From assembly GCF_963082655.1 (NCBI RefSeq), contig NC_081556.1:157156328-157220327 (forward strand): a stretch of DNA of 64,000 nucleotides, in the 5' to 3' direction. The notes beneath the pieces are model-generated. The model worked only from the letters and a program-made list of their open reading frames with translations. It was not told the origin of the DNA and made no database searches. This stretch comes from Stomoxys calcitrans. Lineage: Eukaryota > Arthropoda > Insecta > Diptera > Muscidae. The stretch's first letter is position 1. Each line of letters begins with the position of its first letter. A program made the position numbers and the translations under genes. This document shows positions 12,818 through 23,530 of the stretch, piece after piece.

Positions 12818-14390
12818 TAAAGATCTCCCATAGACAGATCTCCCGATTTAATACATTTAGCTCTAAAACTGGTAGTATTCATCCGATTTTGCTGAAATTT
12901 TCAACAACACACCAATTATAGTCCATATTGGGTTACAATTATATTTGACTGTACTTCCTGAGCTGATAAATAAACGCAAATTTTCCCACAAGCATTCCAT
13001 AAAGGAGCATTGGAAGCCACCATGGCGCAGAGGTTAGCATGTACGCGTCCATCTGTCTGTTGAAATCACGCTTTTGCGTGAAATTTGGGACAGTGAATTG
13101 TGTTAGGTCAGATTTAGATATAGCTACCATATAAACCGATTTCTCGATTTAAGGTTATGGGCCTATAAGAGGCGAGTTTATTGTACGATTTCACTAAAAT
13201 TTGGAACGTGAGTTGTGTTAGGCCTTTCATCCTTCTTCAATTTGGCCCAGATCAGTCCAGATTTGGATATAGCTGCCATATAGACCGATCTCTTGATATA
13301 AGGTTTTGGACTCATTAAAGGCGCATTTGTTCTCCGATCTCGCCGAAGTTTGGGACAGTGAGTTGTATTAGGCTCCTCGACATCTTCCTGCAATATGGCC
13401 TAGATCGGTCTAGATTTGGATATAGTTGCCATATAGACCGATCTCACGATTTAAGGTCTTGGGCCCGTGGAAGGCGCATTTATTTTCCAATTTCGCCTAA
13501 ATTTGGAGCAGTGAGTTGTGTAAGGCCCCTCGACATTCTTCTTCAATATGGCTCAGATCGGTCTAAATTTGGATATACCTGCCATATAGACCGATCTCTC
13601 GATTTATGGTTATGGGCCAATAAAAGGCGCATTGATTGTACGATTTTGCCTACATTTGGGACAGTGAGTTGTGTTAGTCCTTTCAACATCCTTCTTCAAT
13701 TTGGCCCAGATCAGTCTAGATTTGGATAAAGCTGCCATTAAAACCGACCTCTCGATATAAGGTTTTGGGCCCATAAAAGGCGCATTTATTATCTGATTTC
13801 GCAGAAATTTGGATCAGTGAGTTGCGTTAGGTTCTTCGACAACATTCTGCAATTTGGCTTAGATCGGTCCAGATTTGGATATAGCTGCCATAAAGACCGA
13901 TCTCTCGATTTAAGGTTTTCGGCCAATAAAGGCACATTTATTCTCATTTTTCGTCGACATTTGGGACAGTGAGTTGTTACAGGCCCTTCGTCAGCCCTCT
14001 TCAATTTGGTCCAGATTGGTTCAGATTTTGATATAGCTGCCATATAAACCGATCTCTCGATTTATAGTCTTGGCCAAATAAAAGGCACATTTATAATCCG
14101 ATTTCGCTGAAATATGACACAGTGACTTATGTTAGGCTTTTCGATATTCGTGTCGTATATGGTTCAGATCGGTCTTACAAAAACACCAATATTTGGTTTA
14201 ACATAATTGAACAATGTCTTGTACTTAATAGACCACTCAATATCCGTGTCCAATTTGGTCCAAATCGGACCATATATCAATAAAGCAGCTATGGGTGCTT
14301 ACATTATGCATTTCACCGGATTATGACGAAAGGTGGTTTACATGTGTACCCGAGTTGGTGGGTATCTAAAGTTCGTCCTTTTTTTACTTT
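12818..14390 (-). repeat. Family A array, minus orientation
   Basis: About twelve tandem monomers in reverse orientation (GCTGCCATATAGACCGATCT, CTCGATTTAAGGTTTTGGGC, GGGACAGTGAGTTGTGTTAG). It ends with the inverted left-end block near 14340-14390 (GGTGGTTTACATGTGTACCC, GTTGGTGGGTATCTAAAGTT). Confidence 0.85.
13015..13048 (+). repeat. SINE 5' head scrap (tRNA-like box A)
   Basis: GCCACCATGGCGCAGAGG, then TTAGCATG, matches the tRNA-like start of the SINEs at 19784 and 63897. It is cut off after about 34 bp and joined to a family A tail (GTCCATCTGTCTGTTGAAAT). Confidence 0.6.
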
Positions 14391-14395
14391 TTTTA

Positions 14396-14510
14396 GTTTG
14401 GAAACAAAAAATAATCCTAGGGAATTAAATCTGGCGAATAAGGTGCGTTCTGAAATAATTCTTACTTAAATTCATGGATCTGTGCCATCTCAATAGTGGA
14501 TGACCTTTTT
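14396..14510 (-). pseudogene. mariner transposase fragment around the third catalytic Asp
   Basis: Read on the minus strand, one frame gives QIHEFK, stop, ELFQNAPYSPDLIP, stop, DYFLFPN. This matches the mariner signature IHELxYELLxHxPYSPDLAPSDYFLFPN, which carries the last catalytic aspartate. Two in-frame stops, one replacing the Ser before Asp-Tyr, and the loss of all other catalytic regions show a dead fragment. It abuts the left end of the family A array. Confidence 0.75.
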
Positions 14511-14754
14511 TTATATATTTACAAATCTGCTTAGATTACTATTTAGTGCTCCCATAAAAAACTAAATGTCGTGGCGGCTTAAAACTTTACTTTAGGTCCA
14601 TATCGAAACTTAGTTGGATTTAGAGTTTGATATGAAATGCTCTGACTGTTTATTGTACCTGAAATATTGGTTTGATAACCATCATATGCGTTGGATTTAC
14701 TGAAACCTTTCAAATAATATTAGGAACACATACGTTTGCGAAGAACTCAAATGA

Positions 14755-15185
14755 AAGGTACTGGAGAGTCCAGTATGAATCCGATATCAAAATTTAGAAA
14801 CATGTGTCATAAAGCCCCCAAACGGGCATATTGATCTATGGGGACAATTTTTGAAAGCAAATTTTATAGGGAAAAGCCGTGAAGTCCCTAAAATTTCTTG
14901 GTTTGGGAGGCTATCTTCTTTTTAAAGCATATCTATTTGGGGTGTTTTTTTTATGGTTTTTGGGGCTGGACGGCACCTGCACCGCTTTTTTGATTGATAT
15001 CTTTCATATGAGTCTCATATTGTCCCACTCGGATATCTCTTAATTTTGGGCGGACCCTGCTCCGAAAGCACCAGGGACACTCCTTCTACATCGTCCTACA
15101 CAATCTGTGAAAATTTTAAAAAATAATCGGTTCAGCCGTTGTTTAGTCTATACGGAACAAGCAATCAACCCGACAACAAATAAAC
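14755..15185. repeat. Decayed retroposon-like repeat (family D)
   Basis: Shares its composition and phrases with the stretches at 17741-18080, 52690-53170 and 63343-63896: CTTTCATATGAGTCTCATAT, and ATCGGTTCAGCCGTTGTTTA followed by CTATACGGAACAAGC. The tail GGTTCAGCCGTTTTTGAGTC-like followed by ACAAACAAAC is typical of many insect interspersed repeats. The class is not assigned. Confidence 0.55.
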
Positions 15186-17740
15186 AATTTTATTTAATAG
15201 ATGATGAAAATTTGAATGGGCAAAATCATAACCTAATAATGAAAAAATATGCAAAAGTTCATTCCATTGTCTTTGCTTAACATTAACTTATCTTTAATCA
15301 ACTTTTCTTTAAATAATTTTCTTCAAGTAGTCATAGTACAAATGAAATCACGAACAAGTTTCATGGCGCTCAGTTATTTTCAATATTTATGGCCATAAAG
15401 AAATTCATTACTAAATTGTTTTGCTATGTAATTTCAAACCCATGCTCCTCTTATAGTATTATTGACCCAGGAACTGCTATTCAATGTAAATACCATACTC
15501 GCACTATGTCCGCATTCAGGTGGTTGGAAGTGTGCATATGGTAATATAAACAAAATAATATATAAATATGTATGAAACAAAGATCTGCATAATTCATATG
15601 TTTTTGTGGGTAAATATTCATATGTACTAAGTAAAACAACAAAACACACACACACATATGCATATGTTTTTATATATAAGAACACGGACATAGGATAGAC
15701 GGCCAAGCTGTGATGTGTGAGTAGCTATAAAATGTTGTTTTTATTTATTATGAACACCTCCAACTGCACCTCTAGCTTTTGATCCTGAATCATAACCACC
15801 TTGTCTTGCTCTCTCTCTCTTTCTCTCCATTTCTTCCATGTTCCCGCAGCCTTCTGCTTAAATGTTTATTCGAATGTTTTATGCCCGTATTTACATTATT
15901 TCGGTTCCTCATTCATTTCGAATTGTGTGAAGGCATTCCTCAACTACATGACCACCATCACCGTCGCCAGCACCACCAAACAGCACGACATGTGTACTTT
16001 CACCTACAAAACGTATTTGTATGTGTGAGAATTTGCGCCCGTGAATAAATATGAATACCAAACATTGCATGCCAACACATGCACACTTGGTATTTGCTGG
16101 CTTGTGTAGATAAAGTGTGAGTGCGTGTGTATGAGTGAGTGTAGGTCGATTAGTACAAGCATACATTTGCATATTAATCAAAATGATTGTCTATCTTATG
16201 GCGTATGGGAGGTGAAGGGTATTCATTTAATTTTGCCATTCTGTCTTAATTTGAAGAAGAAAAGGCAGCCGAACGACAAGAGCAAACACCAGAGCCAAGC
16301 CAGTGCCGCTCACGCTGGCTGTTGCAGTCATCACATCAACATGAACAGCAGCCTACTCATCATCATCAGCAGCTCCTCATTAGAGGTGCTCAAATAATGG
16401 GCCCACTGTTACAAGTGGCCCATAATCCATCCATCCAACCATTCATTCATTCTTTCATCCATCCATACATCCATCTCAAATATTTTTATGAATCAAAAAA
16501 TCAACAAGTTTGTGATCAGCAAGCGGTTTCATTGGCGTTGATGCTGATGCTGATGGTAGTGGTGACGGTTGTGTTGGTGGTGTTGGTGAGCCTACTGCCG
16601 ACTCATAGCTGTCGCATCTCGAACTGTTGCTCCTCACATCTCAAATTTGAAATCTGAAATGCTGATTTTTGATTCATTTTCATAGCTCAGTGGTTATGAC
16701 TGTTTCGTAATGACACCAAAAGCAGCAAAAGGACAAGGCGAATGATGGGCTCGACGGTGGTAGTGGTGGTCCACACCGGAATATGGGAAGATGGCGCAAC
16801 AAAAACGAAAACAAAAACACCATGAATAGAAATGTAAAAAAAGTTCATCAATTAATAATAAAAATGTACGTTTTCATTCATTCAAAATAAATTGAGAATT
16901 ATGTCATTGTTCTTGGCGGCAGCGCAGCTGTTAAGAAGCACAATGACGATGATGATGGCAGTGATGATGATGATGATGGTGATGGTGACTAGGATGAAGA
17001 CGACACCCAAGACCAAGGCATAGACCATGTCATTGCTTTGGCTTGCTTCACCCACCGGGCTCCCCACATTCCCTTCTACCAGCTGTCGGTGGTGGTGGCA
17101 ATGTTTATGATTCAGTGCGACAGGAATCTGTTGGAGGTGCCACTTTGCCATTCACCATTCGCCAATTCGTTTCGCATCTTCTATTTGCGCGAACACGTGT
17201 AAATTAATTGTGCTCTGCCAGGTTGCTCATAAATCATCCAATTTCCCTGTATTCTCTTCTCTTCTCTTCTATGCTGTCCTACTATTCATGGCGTAAACAT
17301 TTCCGTGGCCTACCTCCAATTGAACTGAAAAAGGCAACACAATAATGAGGACATTTCCTATGAATTTGAGGTTTAAGGCTGCGATCTTCATCGCAGATAA
17401 ACTTTTGCAATATTTATATTCTAATCTGATTGTTTTAATGGGGTGTGGACAATTTATAATTTCCCCAATGTCTTATTGTGGTGGGTGGTGTTCTCCCCCC
17501 CCCCCCCCCCCCCCCCACACGTTTTGCATTGTCTTAGCGCAGTGGTGTGTTTCTCAATTTGTAGATCTTAATAGAATCTATTCATCTCAATTTATCAAAA
17601 TATGTTGCCAGGCACTTGCCTTCAAGTCACATTTAATTGAGTTGCAATATTAAGTACATTGTGAGCAAATTCTAATCGTACAAATTCAACAAAAAAGCCA
17701 GAAGGTGGTTATGGTTAGCTATTTGTACGAAATTTTAAGG
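15186..17740. other. Unique non-coding DNA with simple repeats
   Basis: No gene is recognised. It contains CT-rich runs (15808-15830), CA/GT-rich stretches (15640-15660, 16090-16140), ATCC runs (16425-16470), and GATGAT/GGTGGT runs (16535-16590, 16940-16990). The ORFs are low-complexity translations without domains. Confidence 0.55.
17495..17516. repeat. Homopolymer of 22 C
   Basis: A pure C run of 22 bases in AT-rich DNA. Runs like this are unstable and hard to sequence, so the length may be inexact. Confidence 0.9.
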
Positions 17741-18080
17741 AAACCTTTAATCATTTAGGGGGGGTTTTAGAAGGGGCTTCTAAAAAAAACTCAATATCCG
17801 TTTGGGTGGGTTTTGGGGTAGGGCGTCCCCCATGGTTATTTGAGCCCAAAGTTTGTGTTTTTGGGCCACCCTAGCATACATTTCGCTTAAACTGATGCCT
17901 CAATCTCAAGATTTAGCGTTTTTGAAAATTAAGCTTAGGAGGAGGGTCTGTCCCCCTCGCGAATATCACAAAATGAGGTACTCTATTTTCACCGGAGGGC
18001 CAAACTCTACCATCTGTTAGAAATTCATGAACATCGCTTCAGCCGTTTTTGAGTCTACTCGGGACAAACAAACAGTGTTT
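17741..18080. repeat. Decayed retroposon-like repeat (family D)
   Basis: Ends in ATCGCTTCAGCCGTTTTTGA, then GTCTACTCGGGACAAACAAA, matching the tail type of the 15.1-kb copy. The body has GGGGTTTT and GGGGAGGG-type phrases shared with 63590-63860. Confidence 0.55.
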
Positions 18081-18295
18081 GCTTTGTATACTAATGTCAT
18101 GCAGGACCTGAAATCCGTAACTGAATTCATTAGCAAGCACTATAACCCCCTTTGGACGTCAAGTCGGCACGAGTTATCGTTAAGCGATCTCCATAATATT
18201 TCGAATTTTGCTTATTGGAATCCAAATGGAAAGAAAAGGAGGTTTCAGATTTAGATAAAGCTTTCATATATATACATAGGCATATCTCATTATTA

Positions 18296-19229
18296 TACCC
18301 ACCACCATAGGATGGGGGTATATTAACCTAGTCATTCCATTTGTAACACCTCGAAATAAAGATCTGCGACCCCATATATTCTAGATCGTCTGGACATTTT
18401 ATGACGATCTAGCCATGTCCGTCAGTCCGTCTGTCGATATTATGATAACGGTCGAGCGCATAAAGCCAGCTGTTTGATATGTTGCGCAGAAACATCTAAT
18501 CAATGTAGGTCATTGGGGATTGCAAATAGGCCATATTGGTTCAGATTTAGATATAGCTCTCATATAAACTTATCTCTAGTTTTGACATATTTGGCCTCTA
18601 GAAGCCCCAGTTGTTATCCGATTGGGCTGAAATTTTGAATGTAGTGTTCTGTTACGACGTCCAATAACCGTGCCAACTACGGTTGAAATGGGTCTTTAAT
18701 CTAATATAGCTCTCATATAACAAGATCACCCGATTTGACATCTTGTGGCCATGGAAGCCGCAATTTATTGTCCGATTTCGCCGAGATTTGGGGCGGTGCG
18801 TTGTGTTAGGCTTTTCGTAATTTTTCTGCAACTTTGGGCCAAATCGGTCCAGATTTGGATATAGCTGCCATGTGGACCGATGTCTCGATTTAATGTCTTG
18901 GCCCCATAAAAGGCGCATTTATAATCCGATTTCACTGAAATTTGACACAGTGACTAATGTTAGGCTTTTCGACATCCATGTTGTATATGGTTCAGATCAA
19001 TTTATTTGTAGATATAGCTACTAAAAAGACCAATATTTTGTTATACACAATGGAACAATGACTTGTACTTATTAGTATTTGGTCCAAATCTGAACATATT
19101 TCGTTATAACTACTATGGGACATAAGGTATGCAATTTTCATCGGATTTTGATGAAAGGTTACATATATGCCCGAGGTGGTGGGTATCCAAAGTTCGGCCG
19201 GCCGAACTTAACGCCTTTTTACTTGTGTT
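18296..19229 (-). repeat. Family A repeat, both ends present
   Basis: Starts TATACCCACCACCATAGGAT (inverted right end), passes the inverted GTCCGTCAGTCCGTCTGTCG block and several monomers, and ends with GGTGGTGGGTATCCAAAGTT, CGGCCGGCCGAACTTAACGC, then CTTTTTACTTGT. Confidence 0.85.
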
Positions 19230-19783
19230 TTAGTAATGTTAAATTTTTTACAAAAAAGCAAATAGCACCGTAGAGGCTTCGCCGTGAAATACTCTCTTGA
19301 AGTATTTGTAATTCTCTCAATATGTAAACCACCATTTTTAGACTGAAAGATAGGTGTTTTGCAAAAGTAAATATGAAGTAAGAAAATTTAATTACTATTT
19401 TATACCTTCCATGCGTTTAATCAATCAAAATTATTGTTTTTAAAATAAAAACAGAAAAACGATTGGTATACCACTGCACATGTTCATTCGTTGCTATCTC
19501 AACAATGATTGAAACAAGGGGCATAAAAAAGAGTATGACTTGCCATACATCGCGTGCCCTACATATTATTTATCCTCAATTTAATTGGAAAAGTTTAGAT
19601 TGGTTTGAGGAAAACCCAAATTGTCCCCAATAACTACAAGAAAAAGGTCCCAAAAAAACCAAAATGGGCTCCAAAAATGTTGTTGTTGTTCTCCACATAC
19701 TTTTTGGGCATATTTTCACTTTGGATTTAGGGTGTAATTTCCTTGTGCTAAATTTCATACCGCCAATCTTAATACCACCGGTG
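19230..19783. other. Non-coding; no feature seen
   Basis: AT-rich unique sequence with no recognisable gene. Confidence 0.5.
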
Positions 19784-20098
19784 ACCACCGTAGCGCAAAG
19801 GTTAGCATGCTCGCCTATGACGATAAACGCCTGGGTTCAAACCCCGGCGTGAACATCAGAAAAATTTTCAGCGGTGGTTAACCCCTCCTAATACTGGCGA
19901 CATTTGTGAGGTACTATGCCAGGTAAAAACTTCATCTCAAAAGAGGTGTCACAATGCGACACACCTTGCGGACTCGGCTATAAAAAGGAGGCCCCTTATC
20001 ATTGAGCTTAAACTTGAATCGGACTGCACTCATTGATATGTGAGAAGTTTGTCCCTGTTCCTTGGTGGAATGTTCATGGGCAAATTTGCAAGAATTTG
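19784..20098 (+). repeat. tRNA-derived SINE, full head and body
   Basis: The first ~72 bp are tRNA-like: box A region TAGCGCAAAGGTTAGCATG and box B GGTTCAAACCC at 19834-19844. The tRNA-unrelated body follows (GCGGTGGTTAACCCCTCCTA, CATTTGTGAGGTACTATGCC, CTCGGCTATAAAAAGGAGGC, CCCTTATCATTGAGCTTAAA). The same body recurs at 20099, 20455 and 31235, and the same head at 13015 and 63897, so this is a mobile family and not a functional tRNA gene. The promoter boxes look intact. Confidence 0.85.
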
Positions 20099-20262
20099 CA
20101 TTTGGTTTATCCCCTCACTAATGCTGGCTACATTTGTGAGGTACTTTGCCATGTAAGAACTTTTTCCCAAAGAGCTGCCGCACTGCGGCTCGCCGTTCGG
20201 ACTCGGCTATAAAAAGGAGACCCCTTATCATTGAGCTTAAAATTGAATCGGACAGCACTCCT
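20099..20262 (+). repeat. SINE body, head missing
   Basis: Repeats the body of the preceding SINE (TCACTAATGCTGGCTACATT, CGGACTCGGCTATAAAAAGG) without the tRNA-like head. It follows directly on the full copy, so this is a partial tandem dimer or a 5'-truncated insertion. Confidence 0.75.
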
Positions 20263-20454
20263 TAGCGTATTGTTCATGGTCAAAAAATTTGCATTGCAAT
20301 CTCTACAGTTAAAACCCTTTTATTTGAGCCTCATATTGTCCAAATCGAAAAGATTTTGGGGAGACGGAAGTTTTTGGGATTGGAGGGCCCGGAAAGCGAC
20401 CGTGCCCTCCATATCGGAAAGTATCCAGTCATATAAAACATCTTTACAAGGTGA

Positions 20455-20552
20455 TGTCGCTAAACGGCACCTAGTTCGGATTTGGCATAAAAAAGGTCCC
20501 TAACCATTGTGATAAAAATTTTATCGGACTGCACTCATTAATATAGAAGAAT
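20455..20552 (+). repeat. SINE body scrap
   Basis: TTCGGATTTGGCATAAAAAA, then GGTCCCTAACCATTGTGATA and ATCGGACTGCACTCATTAAT, is a diverged copy of the SINE 3' body. Confidence 0.55.
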
Positions 20553-20777
20553 TTAAAATGCAATTATACGATGCTCTAGAATATAACATATGTATATAAA
20601 ATCTGTCTAATGATGGCTTAAATATGGATTGTTATCAGCCTCTCATTCAATGGAGTGGATCTATCCGCACTTTGTTACTTAATCGCATTTGACTAGCTTC
20701 ATTTTCAAAAATATCATTTTCTTAATATTCCAAAATATACTCTAATCCCCTTTGTCTTTCCTTTTCTTATGTTGCAG

Positions 20778-20934
20778 ATGCCCGAAGCTGTGTTACTTGT
20801 GATAAAGTGTTAGCCGAACTCGAAAAAATCGACGATGACACCGATTCCTTCGGTGTGGATTTCGTTAAAATCAACGACAAACGTTTAGCGAAACAATACG
20901 GTATCAAAAATTTCCCAGCACTTACATATTTCAG
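20778..20934 (+). CDS. Trx repeat 1, first half (CVTC)
   Basis: The acceptor TTATGTTGCAG precedes 20778; the exon enters in phase 1, completing a Tyr codon (T|AT). It reads YARSCVTCDKVLAELEK, then IDDDTDSFGVDFVKIND, KRLAKQYGIKNF, PALTYF. CVTC sits where thioredoxins carry WCGPC, and the Pro of NFPALTYF is at the cis-Pro position, so this repeat could still be redox active. The exon ends in phase 2 at the donor GTAATC, inside the Arg codon after PALTYF. No upstream exon was found, so the N-terminus is outside the window or was missed. Confidence 0.88.
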
Positions 20935-21079
20935 GTAATCTTCAGCTTTAACAAAAACTACAAAAATGTTATAACGATGAAACGTAAAGGGCTTAAAGTC
21001 TTAAGAATACGAGTATACTATACTTCTCATTAAAATGGCCATCTCTCTCACTCTCTGCCATGCAATCTATCACATACAG

Positions 21080-21246
21080 GGAAAAGGAACCAATTATCTA
21101 TGATGGCGATCTGATGGACGAAGAGGGTGTTCTTGATTTCCTCACCTCATTGGAAGCCATGGACTTGCCCGATCGCATCGAAGAAGTCAATGCCAAAATT
21201 CTATTGAAAATCATCGAAGACACCGATTTTGTAGCTGTGCTGTTCT
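21080..21246 (+). CDS. Trx repeat 1, second half
   Basis: The acceptor CACATACAG precedes 21080, and the exon restores Arg (AG|G). It reads EKEPIIYDGDLMDEEGVLDF, LTSLEAMDLPDRIEEVNAK, then ILLKIIEDTDFVAVLF, and ends TTCT|GTAAGT in phase 1. This is the standard domain end: the last base starts a codon completed by the next exon (Tyr with AT, Cys with GT). Confidence 0.9.
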
Positions 21247-21870
21247 GTAAGTACTTCCTGTTCTATCACTCTCTCTCTCTCTTTCTCTTGTTTCCATGTT
21301 TCTTTTGTTTAATGTCAGTGAAGGACTTCTTCTTTACAAATCAAAAAATGAAAAAAAAAACAAAATTATTGAGGTTTAAAAGCAAAATCCATTTTAGAAG
21401 TGAAGAACTTGTAAAGCAGTTGCAGTTTCTTCTTTAGAGTTCGGTATATAGAGTTGTGACTAAAACGAATAAGTTCTCCAAAAAAAAAACAACTAAGCCA
21501 ACATTTTTAGAACAGCCAAAACCCAACAAAAAATGAATGAATATCACAGAGATAGCTTTCTCTCTCTCTAACTGTCTCTATCCTACTCTTACACAAACAC
21601 TTGCAATTAAAACAATTAACCCAGTTTATAGTTTTGTGACTAACTTTACTTCTCTCTACAAAACAAAAAAGACAAAAGACACCCCTACACTGAAACTTAA
21701 TTTAAATGTCAGAGAAGAGAATAAATGAAACTAAAAAAAAAAAAAAAAGAAATGTGATGTTCAACCAACAACTCGTTTAAGAACAAAGCAAAAAAATAAA
21801 AAACAAAAACAACCAAACCAAGTGTAACAATCTGACCAACTCTATTCATTTATTCGAATTGATCACACAG

Positions 21871-21906
21871 GTCCTGATCACGCTACTTGTCCTCCCAGGG
21901 TTATGG
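21871..21906 (+). CDS. Candidate 36-nt microexon
   Basis: GATCACACAG|GTCCTGATCA starts the exon, and TTATGG|GTAAGTTTGG ends it. It enters and leaves in phase 1, so inclusion adds 12 residues without a frameshift: CPDHATCPPRVM, followed by a split codon that becomes Asp when joined to 45045. The two cysteines add a second pair just before the CRKC of repeat 2. The peptide is coding-like and the splice sites are good, but there is no second copy in the window to compare. It lies alone, 0.6 kb after repeat 1 and 23 kb before repeat 2. Confidence 0.6.
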
Positions 21907-22841
21907 GTAAGTTTGGGTTTAAGTCATCACCACCTCTGAACCCCATTCCCCAAATTGTTCCATTGATTGATTTGAATTGAATTGATTTGATTTGTTTTCT
22001 TTTTTCTACTTTCACATCGAGTAAATCGCCCTTCTTCCTTTTTCATTTGAATTGCGAAAACCCATTCCCTTGTTTCCCTTATTCCCTCAACAAAAAATGG
22101 AATAAGCTGTTCTATGTAGCTGTAGTCTTCTTCTTCCTCTGACTATCTTGCGCGCCTCTTCCAAACAAATCACCCATGTTATCTGTACATACCGTAGAAG
22201 CTGTCATTTGTTCACAGTGTAGCTTCCTCACATTTCCTTACAATGGGAATCTTTACATTTATTTGTTTTTTTTTGGCTTTAAATTCAAGTTAGTGGCAAG
22301 CTGTAACGTAGTGTAAAACCACATTAAGAGTTGTTGACTTGTAGACATGTCATCTAGGGTAGAGTGAAATTGCCCATGTTTGCTACTAACTTCAATCTTG
22401 AGCTAAGCATTTCTCTAGGCTTTGTAACTGCCGCTATATCTTTTCCACTATATGCCTCTCTCTCTGTCACTATCTACCTGCCTATGTATGTGTCTCTATC
22501 CCTCAGTCTGCATGATCAAATAGCCGAACCTTTTTACTTATCCAAATGCAACACATCAAACTGACATCGTTTCACTTTTGGGTTGTCATTTCAAATGTGA
22601 TATCTTTCGAAAATGAAATTTCAATCAGCCAACATTAGGCGGGCATGAATTGCCATGGGTTTGCCTTTGAGGTGACCATGTGTCATTTATGTAAAAACTA
22701 CAAAAATAATGAAAAACTTAATAATAAAAAGAACAAAACTCATAATCACCAATTTTTAACAAAAATTAATAAAGGTAATGTTTGTGGATATATAAAAAAT
22801 TATTTTATATCAGTTTCAATTGGTAATAAATTTAAACAAGT
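21907..22841. other. Start of a 23-kb intron; no feature
   Basis: Unique AT-rich intron sequence with CT-rich runs near 22450-22510. No further repeat-domain exon was recognised. Confidence 0.6.
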
Positions 22842-23481
22842 AAAAACCAAACCGGATAACACTTGCGCTCTTTAGAGGCTCAAGAAGTCAAAACCGCAGA
22901 TCGGTTTATATGGCAGCTATATCAGGTTATGGACCGATTTGAACCATTCTTAATACAGTTGTTGGAAGTCATAACAAAACATGTCATGCAGCATTTCAGC
23001 CAAATCGGGTAATACTTGCGCCCTTTAGAGGCTCAAGAAGTCAAGATTCCAGATCGGTTTATACGACAGCTATATCAGGTTATGGACCGATTTGAACTAT
23101 TCTTAACACAGTTGTTGGAAGCCATAACAAAACACGTCGTGCAAAATTTCAGCCAAATCGGATAATAATTGCATCCTCTAGTGGTTCAAGAATTCAAGAC
23201 CCAGATAGGTTTATATGGCAGCTATATCAAAATGTGGACCAATATAGCTAACCATGACCAATATAAGAAGTATTTGTGCAAAATTTCAAGCGGCTAACTT
23301 TACTCCTTCGAAAGTTAGCGTGCTCTCTACAGACAGACGGACGGACATGGCTAAATCGACATAAAATGACATGACAATCAAGAATACGTATACTTAATAG
23401 GGTCTCAGACTAATATCTCGCGTAGTTACAAACAAAATGACGAAATTAGTATACCCCCATCCTATGGTGGAGGGTATAAAA
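22842..23481 (+). repeat. Family C repeat
   Basis: Starts AAACAAGTAAAAACCAAACC, has two to three monomers (CTTTAGAGGCTCAAGAAGTC, CAGATCGGTTTATATGGCAG, CAGTTGTTGGAAGTCATAAC), the block ACAGACAGACGGACGGACAT, and the right end ATCCTATGGTGGAGGGTATAAAA. The left-end GTTCGGCC palindrome is missing. Confidence 0.8.
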
Positions 23482-23530
23482 ACATTCCCTACCAAAGATG
23501 TATCTTTTATATATTAACAATTTCCTTTTA

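Noticed and set aside
13358..13729. ORFs with repeated ...FGPDRSRFGYSCHIDRS... or ...MAAISKSGPIWAKL... peptides (also at 24192, 24355, 38908 and elsewhere)
   Set aside because: These are family A monomers in either strand. The frame changes from monomer to monomer and there are stops in most copies.
19783..19854. Functional tRNA gene
   Set aside because: The tRNA-like head continues into a repeated non-tRNA body shared by several copies, and a clean cloverleaf could not be drawn; it is a SINE head.
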